From contig NZ_AEDU01000022.1 of the NCBI RefSeq assembly GCF_000148525.1, forward strand, positions 1 through 64,000: DNA of 64,000 bases, given 5' to 3'. Below, one piece after another: positions 9,506 to 15,450 of the stretch. The notes below the pieces were generated by a model. It was not told the origin of the DNA, did not search any database, and saw only the letters and a program-made list of their open reading frames with translations. The translations under genes and the position numbers were made by a program. Within the stretch, counting starts at the first letter, position 1; the number at the start of each line of letters is the position of its first letter. Source of the DNA: Streptococcus mitis SK564. Its GTDB lineage: Bacteria; Bacillota; Bacilli; Lactobacillales; Streptococcaceae.

Positions 9506-9922
9506 GACCAGCACTAACGGTCAGGAAAACCATCTGGTTAAGATGGCGTTCTTGGAATTAAAAAATACAGAGAAACCAGCAAAGACGAGGTTCGAAAGCC
9601 GTGGTTAGAGTTTTTCGGGAATAAACCCTTTACCCAGCAACCTGAGCGAGCTATCAGCCAGGCAGACCAACTGCTGGACTATAAGAGCTGGTCCGAGGAG
9701 GACAGAAAAATGTTTAGTCAACTACGTATGCGTGAAGAACAAGCATTATTGGCTCAGGATTATGCCTTGGAAACTGCTAGGGCAGAGGGTATCGAAGAGG
9801 GATTAAAAGTAGGTTTAGTAAATCTCGTTCGCCAACATCTTTTAACTGCTGAGGTTGCCAGCCAGCAATTGGGTATGTCAGTAGCTGAGTTTGAGGAGCT
9901 ATTGAAAGACCATCATAAATAA
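9506..9922 (+). pseudogene. 3'-end copy B of rpn, keeps the C-terminal ORF at 9710
   Basis: Starts right after the stop of copy A with sequence matching the middle of rpn. One A is missing from the run in TTGGAATTAAAAAATACAG (seven A in copy A, six here), so the upstream part is frameshifted and has no nuclease domain. The intact part is an ORF from ATG 9710 to 9922: 70 residues, MFSQLRMREE then a short AEGIEEGLKVG repeat and LGMSVAEFEELLKDHHK. GAGGAGG at 9695-9701 precedes the ATG by 8 bp. So the copy is either debris or a stand-alone C-terminal cassette. Confidence 0.6.
9710..9922 (+). CDS. Stand-alone Rpn C-terminal protein, copy B
   Basis: 70 residues with its own GAGGAGG-N8-ATG. Its middle differs from copy A: the GKLFAFLDMVRQ block is replaced by GLKVGLVNLVRQ, and it has fewer four-residue G-x-E-x repeats. 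It lacks any catalytic residues. If expressed it would be a free RpnS-like protein. Transcription would have to come from rpn A read-through because I see no promoter. Confidence 0.5.
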   Translation: MFSQLRMREEQALLAQDYALETARAEGIEEGLKVGLVNLVRQHLLTAEVASQQLGMSVAEFEELLKDHHK

Positions 9923-10306
9923 GACCTAAAATACAGAAAAACCAGCAAAGATGAGGTTCGCAAACCATGGTTGGAGTTTTTCGGTAACAAGCCCTTTACC
10001 CAAGAACCCGAGCGAGCCATCAGCCAGGCAGATCAACTGCCGGACTACAAGAGCTGGTCCGAGGAGGACAGGAAAATGTTTAGTCAACTACGTATGCGCG
10101 AAGAACAAGCCTTGTTAGCACAGGACTATGCCTTGGAACAAGCTGAAGAAAAAGGATTAGAACGTGGCCGTGCAGAGGGTATCGAAGAGGGGTTAAAAGT
10201 AGGTTTAGTAAATCTAGTTCACCAAGGTCACCAAGGTCTTCTAACACCTGAGGTAGCTAGCCAGCAATTAGGTATGACTGTCGCTGAGTTTGAGGCGTTG
10301 TTGTAA
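9923..10306 (+). pseudogene. 3'-end copy C of rpn, keeps the C-terminal ORF at 10076
   Basis: Begins one base after the stop of copy B at CCTAAAATACAG, so it carries less of the nuclease part than copies B and D. The frame is open from a TTG at 9971 (111 codons) but the best start is the internal ATG 10076 with GAGGAGG at 10061-10067. That ORF is 76 residues and has a unique insertion (HQGHQG) between the helical blocks. Confidence 0.6.
10076..10306 (+). CDS. Stand-alone Rpn C-terminal protein, copy C
   Basis: 76 residues, MFSQLRMREEQALL... with GLERGRAEGIEEGLKVG repeats and the ending LGMTVAEFEALL. Same internal ribosome site as the other copies. No nuclease residues. Function by analogy only: possible inhibitor of the full-length nuclease. 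Confidence 0.5.
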   Translation: MFSQLRMREEQALLAQDYALEQAEEKGLERGRAEGIEEGLKVGLVNLVHQGHQGLLTPEVASQQLGMTVAEFEALL

Positions 10307-10721
10307 GATTAGCAATAATGGTCAAGAAAACCATCTAGTCAAGATGGCGTTCTTGGAACTAAAAAAATACAGAAAAACCAGCAAAGATAGCATTCGCAAG
10401 CCATGGTTGGAGTTTTTTGGGAATAAGCCATTTACCCAAGAATCTGAGCGTGCCATCAGCCAGGCAGATCAACTGCTGGACTACAAGAGCTGGTCCGAGG
10501 AGGACAGGAAGATGTTTAGTCAACTACGTATGCGCGAAGAACAAGCCTTGTTGGCACAGGACTATGCCTTGGAAACTGCTAGGGCGGAAGGTATTGAACA
10601 AGGTTTAGAACGTGGGAAACTCTTTGCCTTCTTAGACATGGTTCGCCAAGGTCTGCTGACTTCCGAGATAGCAAGCCGGCAATTAGGCATGACTGTCGCT
10701 GAATTTGAGGCTTTATTATGA
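10307..10721 (+). pseudogene. 3'-end copy D of rpn, keeps the C-terminal ORF at 10512
   Basis: Follows copy C directly; resumes in the middle of rpn at NNGQENHLVKMAF and is open to the end (from about 10290, 143 codons), but lacks the nuclease core and a convincing outer start. The internal ATG 10512 has GAGGAGG at 10497-10503. Confidence 0.6.
10512..10721 (+). CDS. Stand-alone Rpn C-terminal protein, copy D
   Basis: 69 residues, MFSQLRMREEQALL... with the GKLFAFLDMVRQ block of copy A joined to LTSEIASRQLGMTVAEFEALL. It therefore looks like a recombinant between cassette types. Same GAGGAGG-N8-ATG site. Confidence 0.5.
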   Translation: MFSQLRMREEQALLAQDYALETARAEGIEQGLERGKLFAFLDMVRQGLLTSEIASRQLGMTVAEFEALL

Positions 10722-10755
10722 GTTCAATCTTTATATAGTAGAAAGTTTATGAAAT

Positions 10756-10785
10756 GGCAAGTGTTATCCAAATACTTGCCGTTTT
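10756..10785 (+). terminator. Terminator closing the rpn array
   Basis: GGCAAGTGTT / AATACTTGCC stem followed by five T. Confidence 0.8.
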
Positions 10786-11094
10786 TACTTGACTTTTACA
10801 AGGGTTTGTAAGATAATACCAAGGAAGTAAGTTCTGTCTAACTATCTATATAGTTTAGATATAAAAGATATCATCTGAGGGATGAGTAGTTGCGAAATGT
10901 CAACTTGGAAGCTAGAGTATTTCAGGGGGAATTTTTTCGTGAGTTAGTTTTCTTCTCCTTTTTTCGAAGAAATAGGTAAAAAGTTTAAAAAACATAAGAA
11001 AACTCTTGACAAATCCTGCAAATATTTATATACTGTATGGTAGTAAGATAGTCTTACGAAAAAATATATAATGAAAAACAAAGGAGATAAAACG
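10786..11094 (+). promoter_or_regulatory. Gap before the first choline-binding protein, with two promoters
   Basis: A first promoter-like pair TTGACT (10789-10794) and GATAAT (10812-10817), 17-bp spacing, has no gene directly behind it. The promoter of the choline-binding gene is TTGACA (11006-11011) and TATACT (11029-11034), 17-bp spacing. Nothing coding is visible between them. Confidence 0.6.
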
Positions 11095-12003
11095 ATGAAA
11101 AAAGTTTTATTGACAAGCGCAGTCGCTCTTGCAGCATTTGGTGCTGTTCAAGCTGTTTCAGCAGACGTTAATGGTGGGGCTAACCTTCCAGGTGCATACG
11201 ATCAACCATTAGTAGGTGGTGGAAAGTATGATGTTTATAACAGCCAAACAGAATTTATTACTGCTGATAGAGTTAATGAATATATCGCAGCTCACAATGA
11301 AGACCTCAAAGTGAAGAAAGCAGAACTTGAAAAAGTTCAAGCAGAATTAGCAAACGCTGAGGCAGAATTTAATAAAACTGTAGCAGAGTATGGTAAAGCA
11401 GAAAATGCTCCAGAAAATTTTGCTCATGACCGTGATGTACGTTTAGCTCCATACAAATTAGCAGTTGTTAAAGCTAAGACAGCTTATGAAGAAGCATATG
11501 CTAAGGTTAGAAATGAAGCGATTAAACATTTCCAAACAGTTTGGAATACAGCTGTTAAAAAAGAAGGTAAGTACTACATCTTGAATGAAACACCTGAGCA
11601 AAGAAATGCTCGTTACTTTAGAGAGCATGGTCAAGCTACTCAAGGTTGGGCTAAAAACGCTAAAGGTCAATGGACTTACTTGAAAGATGCTCAAGGAAAT
11701 AAAGCAACTGGATGGCTTAAAGATAACGACACTTGGTACTACCTAGATAAAGATGGTATCATGCAAACAGGTTGGGTTAAAGACAACGGAACTTGGTACT
11801 ACCTAGATGGTTCAGGCGCAATGCAAAAAGGTTGGAAATATGTAGGTGGTCACTGGTACTACCTAGATGGTGCAGGTGCAATGCAAACAGGCTGGAAATA
11901 TGTAAGTGGTCACTGGTACTACCTAAATGCTTCAGGTGCTTTGCTTGTAAATACAACTACTCCTGACGGTTACACAGTTAACGCAAGTGGTGAGTTGGTA
12001 TAA
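11095..12003 (+). CDS. Choline-binding surface protein (coiled-coil type)
   Basis: 302 residues. A signal peptide (MKKVLLTSAVALAAFGAVQAVSA, cleavage near residue 23) is followed by a charged helical region (KKAELEKVQAELANAEAEF, likely coiled coil, about 60-110) and then, from about residue 180, four to five choline-binding repeats of the form GW-x-K-x-x-G-x-WYYL. The repeats hold the protein to phosphocholine on teichoic acids. The ATG at 11095 follows AAAGGAG; an in-frame ATG at 11071 would put the ribosome site inside the gene. The N-terminal domain is not one I can name, so no Cbp letter is given. It has its own promoter and terminator. Confidence 0.85.
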   Translation: MKKVLLTSAVALAAFGAVQAVSADVNGGANLPGAYDQPLVGGGKYDVYNSQTEFITADRVNEYIAAHNEDLKVKKAELEKVQAELANAEAEFNKTVAEYGKAENAPENFAHDRDVRLAPYKLAVVKAKTAYEEAYAKVRNEAIKHFQTVWNTAVKKEGKYYILNETPEQRNARYFREHGQATQGWAKNAKGQWTYLKDAQGNKATGWLKDNDTWYYLDKDGIMQTGWVKDNGTWYYLDGSGAMQKGWKYVGGHWYYLDGAGAMQTGWKYVSGHWYYLNASGALLVNTTTPDGYTVNASGELV

Positions 12004-12021
12004 TACCGATATATAAATAAG

Positions 12022-12049
12022 ACTAGGAGAACAATCTCCTAGTTTTTTC
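12022..12049 (+). terminator. Terminator after the first choline-binding gene
   Basis: ACTAGGAGA-ACAA-TCTCCTAGT perfect 9-bp stem plus T-run. Confidence 0.9.
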
Positions 12050-12157
12050 TTTTTTTGACAGGTCTAGTTATTGGGGCATGAGGAATTGTATTAAATATAT
12101 GCTACATAAAGAAGAGCTTTTTACCTTTAAATATTTCTACACTTTTTATGTTTTTTA

Positions 12158-12186
12158 TTGCATTAATTATAGAAAAGGAATATAAT
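12158..12186 (+). promoter_or_regulatory. Promoter of the second choline-binding gene
   Basis: TTGCAT and TATAAT with 17-bp spacing, about 38 bp before the ATG. Confidence 0.6.
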
Positions 12187-12224
12187 GAAATAAATTTAAT
12201 AGGTTAACAAAGGAGGTTTTTCTT

Positions 12225-13709
12225 ATGAAGAAAACACTTACAGGTATCTTGCTAGCTACTTCTGCGCTAGCTATGGCTGCAATTCAACCAGTGAACGCTG
12301 AAAGTACAGGAACTGGTACATCGTCTACAGGTGCTCAATCGACTTCATCATTTAAGGAAATTCATTTTGTAACATTCCAAAATGGTAGACTAGTTGATAT
12401 TAAAGAAGCTCTTGCAGGATCAGCTGCATCTAATACAAATCATCCAGATATTGCTAATTATAAATATACTAGCAGTAGAGAGGAAGAGGGTATTCTTTAC
12501 CATATGTATGCTCCTACTAGTACCACAAGTAGTACGAATAGTATTCCAACAAATCCATATCATAGAGATAATAACCAAAACAATACTGCTAGTACTGATA
12601 ATAATCACGGTTCAACATCTAGCTCCAATTTTACAATAAAGACAGTTCGCTTTGTAGAATACAAAAAGGGTAGTGATATCCCTATTGATATTAAGGCTCC
12701 CCGTACAGGAACTGCAGCATCAGATACAAGTCATCCAGATATTCCAAAATATAAATACTCTACTGGTAAATTGGTAGATGGTGTTCTTTTCCATGTGTAT
12801 ACACCAGAAAAATCTACAGATGATACTGGAACGACTAACAATAGTAATGTGAATAATAGTGGAAATAGCAACCCAAATAATGCTAATGCCAATAATGGTG
12901 CAGGCAATAACCAAAATCAAGGTACGAATGCAAGCGTGGGACAGTTCAAAACCGAAGATGGGAAAGTCTACTATATCAGGGATGGTAAAAAAGTTACTGG
13001 CTGGCAAAAGATTGATGGTAAGACCTACTACTTTGAAACTGATGGAGCAATGAAAAAAGGGCTACTAACCTTAGGTGATAAACAATACTATCTAAATGAA
13101 AAAGATGGTGTTTTGACACCTAATATTGTTGTAATTGATGGTAAAAAATTCTTTATTGATAATGAAGGGAACCGATCAGTTGGATGGAAGAAAATTGACG
13201 GTGACTGGTATTATTTCTCTAAAGAAGATGGAATGAAGACAGGTTGGCTTAAAGATGGCTCATGGTATTACTTGGATGAAACTGGTGTGATGGGAACTGG
13301 TTGGAAACAAGTTGATGGCAATTGGTACTATCTCAATGATTTAGGTGCCATGCAAACTGGCTGGAAACTTATAAATGGTAGTTGGTACCATCTCGACAGT
13401 TTAGGTAAAATGAGTACTAGATGGATAAAAGAAAATGGTACATGGTATTATCTAGGTGGCTCAGGTGCTATGCAAACAGGTTGGAAACTTGTAGATGGTA
13501 AGTGGTATTATCTCAATAATTCAGGTGCCATGCAAACCGGCTGGTTGAACCAAAGTGGTACATGGTATTATCTTGATGGTTCAGGCGCTATGAAGACAGG
13601 CTGGTTCCAAGTTGGAGATAAATGGTACTATGCTTATAGCTCAGGTGCCCTTGCTGTTAGCACTACAGTTGATGGTTATTACGTAAATGCCAACGGTGAG
13701 TGGGTGTAG
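12225..13709 (+). CDS. Choline-binding surface protein with duplicated N-terminal module
   Basis: 494 residues. Signal peptide to about residue 25, then two copies of a 50-55 residue module of unknown type: the first has FVTFQNGRLVDIKEA then HPDIANYKYTS, the second FVEYKKGSDIPIDIKAP then HPDIPKYKYST, each ending in H-x-Y-x-P. They are joined by Ser/Thr/Asn-rich linkers (about 95-135 and 190-235), the second almost pure Asn/Gly. About a dozen GW/WYYL choline-binding repeats fill residues 240-494 and anchor the protein to the wall. AAAGGAGG precedes the ATG. The modules resemble adhesin beta-strand repeats such as MucBP in general shape only. Not a pneumococcal Cbp I recognise. Confidence 0.82.
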   Translation: MKKTLTGILLATSALAMAAIQPVNAESTGTGTSSTGAQSTSSFKEIHFVTFQNGRLVDIKEALAGSAASNTNHPDIANYKYTSSREEEGILYHMYAPTSTTSSTNSIPTNPYHRDNNQNNTASTDNNHGSTSSSNFTIKTVRFVEYKKGSDIPIDIKAPRTGTAASDTSHPDIPKYKYSTGKLVDGVLFHVYTPEKSTDDTGTTNNSNVNNSGNSNPNNANANNGAGNNQNQGTNASVGQFKTEDGKVYYIRDGKKVTGWQKIDGKTYYFETDGAMKKGLLTLGDKQYYLNEKDGVLTPNIVVIDGKKFFIDNEGNRSVGWKKIDGDWYYFSKEDGMKTGWLKDGSWYYLDETGVMGTGWKQVDGNWYYLNDLGAMQTGWKLINGSWYHLDSLGKMSTRWIKENGTWYYLGGSGAMQTGWKLVDGKWYYLNNSGAMQTGWLNQSGTWYYLDGSGAMKTGWFQVGDKWYYAYSSGALAVSTTVDGYYVNANGEWV

Positions 13710-13772
13710 TTTGAATTTGTTTATGTCACTAGGAGATTTTTAGCTTAGTTTTTTATAGCATATACTTGCTGA

Positions 13773-13919
13773 TATAATACTTATCAAGCCCCAGCTGCGA
13801 AAGCAGAAGATAAGAAAGAACTTCCTAACACTGGTGGTAAAGATAATGTTGCAATTGCATCATTGGGATTCCTTGGATTGCTCCTAAGTGCACTTCCATT
13901 TGTGAAACGCAAAAACTAA
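13773..13919 (+). pseudogene. Orphan LPXTG sorting signal (3' end of a wall-anchored protein)
   Basis: The frame reads APAAKAEDKKELPNTGGKDN then VAIASLGFLGLLLSALPFVK and RKN: a Pro/Ala/Lys wall region, the sortase motif LPNTG, a hydrophobic segment and a basic tail. There is no start codon and an in-frame stop lies just upstream (13770). It is the remnant of a surface-protein gene lost or recombined away beside the choline-binding genes. A terminator follows. Confidence 0.8.
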
Positions 13920-13934
13920 TTAGTTGAAGATATA

Positions 13935-13965
13935 AAAGAGAAGGATTTATGACCTTCTCTTTTTG
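13935..13965 (+). terminator. Terminator behind the LPXTG remnant
   Basis: AGAGAAGG / CCTTCTCT stem, five T after it. Confidence 0.85.
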
Positions 13966-14004
13966 GGATATGGACTATAGTGAGAATTCTGTTGAAAAGA
14001 AGAA

Positions 14005-14043
14005 AAAAGTGAACAAAACGATGTTTCAGCTTTGTTCACTTTT
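14005..14043. terminator. Bidirectional terminator between the convergent units
   Basis: AAAAGTGAACAAA and TTTGTTCACTTTT form a 13-bp stem with A/T flanks on both sides, able to end transcription from the left and from the minus-strand rpn array on the right. Confidence 0.8.
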
Positions 14044-14059
14044 ATGTTATTCTATAAAC

Positions 14060-14257
14060 TTACAATAGTGCCTCAAACTCAGCGATGCTCATGCCGAATT
14101 GCTCACTTGCAACCTCAATGGTTAAAAGATGTTTGCGAACCATATCTAAAAAAGCAAGCAGTTTTCCATGTTCAATACCTTTTTCCTCAGCTTGCTCCAA
14201 GGCATAGTCCTGTGCCAACAATGCCAGTTCTTCTCGCATACGTAGTTGACTAAACAT
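14060..14257 (-). CDS. Stand-alone Rpn C-terminal protein, copy E
   Basis: 65 residues, the shortest version: MFSQLRMREELALLAQDYAL, a single GIEHG unit, GKLLAFLDMVRKHLL and FGMSIAEFEALL. GAGGAGG (14266-14272, minus strand) lies 8 bp before the ATG. It has diverged more than the others (E to L, LGM to FGM). Confidence 0.5.
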   Translation of the reverse strand: MFSQLRMREELALLAQDYALEQAEEKGIEHGKLLAFLDMVRKHLLTIEVASEQFGMSIAEFEALL

Positions 14258-14412
14258 TTTCCTGTCCTCCTCGGACCAGCTCTTGTAGTCCAGCAGTTGG
14301 TCTGCCTGGCTAATGGCTCGCTCGGGTTGTTGAGTAAAGGGCTTATTACCGAAAAACTCCAACCACGGTTTGCGAACCTTATCTTTGCTGGTTTCTCTGT
14401 ATTTTTTAGTTC
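14060..14412 (-). pseudogene. 3'-end copy E of rpn (minus strand), keeps the C-terminal ORF at 14257
   Basis: Lies just downstream of full copy F on the minus strand and begins at AACTAAAAAATACAG right after its stop, like copy C on the other side. No nuclease core. The frame is open from a TTG at 14362 (100 codons); the best start is the internal ATG at 14257. Confidence 0.6.
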
Positions 14413-15303
14413 TTATTTGTGATGTTCTTTCAATAGTTCTTCAAATTCAGAGACAGTCATGCCCAATTGCTCACTCGCAAATTCAGAAGTTAGAACATGT
14501 TGGCGTACTAAATCTAGAAAGGCAAAAAGTTTCCCACGTTCTAAGCCCTTTTCTTCAGCTTGCTCCAAGGCATAGTCCTGCGCTAACAAAGCTTGTTCTT
14601 CACGCATACGTAGTTGACTAAACATTTTCCTGTCCTCCTCGGACCAGCTCTTGTAGTCCAGCAGTTGGTCTGCTTGGCTGATGGCTCGCTCGGGTTGCTG
14701 GGTAAAGGGTTTATTCCCGAAAAACTCCAACCACGGTTTGCGAACCTTGTCTTTGCTGGTTTCTCTGTATTTTTTTAATTCCAAGAACGCCATCTTAACC
14801 AGATGGTTTTCTTGTCCATTATTGGTGATGGTTAAAACCTCACCTGTCGAATCCTCTCGCATGCTAAAGCTATGAAAAGCCAAGTCATCTGAGAAATAAT
14901 TGCTATCCACAATAGCGATTGCGTAAACTGGTGCGATGTGTTTGTAACTCTGGTGTGTATCACCTTCTCGTTGGCGAATTTTTTCAAGATTTTGATTGAC
15001 CTGACTGCACAAATAAGCCCACAGGCGATTGATGAAAAAATTCTGATGATGAACTTGAATTTCAATGATAACTTGGGTTCCATTATCCAACTCCGCCAAG
15101 ACATCTATACTGGTATAGAAATCCTGAGCCGAGTAAGGTAGGGAAGGTAAGATGTGAATGTTACTCCCCTCCAAAATGGTTACATTTTTTGCTGGTAAAT
15201 CCAACATATCGCGGATAAATTGACAAGTGATTTCTGGATTGCTAAAGATTTTCTTAGCAACTAAGTCATTGGTCGGGCTAATGCCCGGATGACGTAATGT
15301 CAT
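14413..15303 (-). CDS. Rpn family recombination-promoting nuclease (full-length copy F, inverted)
   Basis: 296 residues, nearly identical to copy A through the PD-(D/E)XK domain (Asp67, Glu81, Gln83) but with a shorter C-terminal repeat region: AEEKGLERGKLFAFLDLVRQ instead of the long G-E repeats, and the ending LKEHHK. The ATG at 15303 follows GAAAGGAG; nine upstream in-frame codons include the promoter. An internal GAGGAGG (14634-14640) and ATG at 14625 would give a 70-residue C-terminal product. The promoter and cin-box upstream are also shared with copy A, so the duplication covers regulatory sequence too. Confidence 0.88.
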   Translation of the reverse strand: MTLRHPGISPTNDLVAKKIFSNPEITCQFIRDMLDLPAKNVTILEGSNIHILPSLPYSAQDFYTSIDVLAELDNGTQVIIEIQVHHQNFFINRLWAYLCSQVNQNLEKIRQREGDTHQSYKHIAPVYAIAIVDSNYFSDDLAFHSFSMREDSTGEVLTITNNGQENHLVKMAFLELKKYRETSKDKVRKPWLEFFGNKPFTQQPERAISQADQLLDYKSWSEEDRKMFSQLRMREEQALLAQDYALEQAEEKGLERGKLFAFLDLVRQHVLTSEFASEQLGMTVSEFEELLKEHHK

Positions 15304-15318
15304 ATTCTTTCTCCTTTC

Positions 15319-15379
15319 ATTATAGCACATTTTTAAATCTAGGTTTGCTAGATTTACTGCTACTATCTATTTATTCGGA
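15319..15379 (-). promoter_or_regulatory. Promoter and cin-box of rpn copy F
   Basis: Minus strand: extended -10 TGCTATAAT with its TATAAT at 15319-15324, and TCCGAATA (15372-15379), the mirror image of the region before copy A. Confidence 0.5.
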
Positions 15380-15438
15380 AAAAGTTTGAAAAATACTTGC
15401 TCTAGCTCTTTCCAATGGTATTTTTTGGTGCTTTCCTT

Positions 15439-15444
15439 TATAAT
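15439..15444 (+). promoter_or_regulatory. -10 element directly before polA
   Basis: TATAAT ends only 6 bp before the polA ATG. No clear -35. If used, transcription would start at or next to the start codon. Confidence 0.4.
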
Positions 15445-15450
15445 AGGTGT

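Larger units (their letters stand above)
8478..15383. repeat. Inverted duplication: two rpn arrays facing each other around the choline-binding genes
   Basis: About 1 kb of nearly identical sequence (cin-box, promoter and full rpn) lies as inverted arms at 8478-9505 and 14413-15383; 3' fragments sit inside each arm (three on the left, one on the right). The central 3.3 kb holds two choline-binding genes and the LPXTG remnant. Confidence 0.75.

Noticed and set aside
11055-11062. cin-box (TACGAAAA) before the first choline-binding gene
   Set aside because: Last bases do not fit TACGAATA and a normal -35/-10 promoter is present.
11640-12000. Tandem repeats as a CRISPR array
   Set aside because: They are protein-coding choline-binding repeats in frame; the same holds for 12950-13690 and 60320-60720. 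No CRISPR array or cas gene is in the window.
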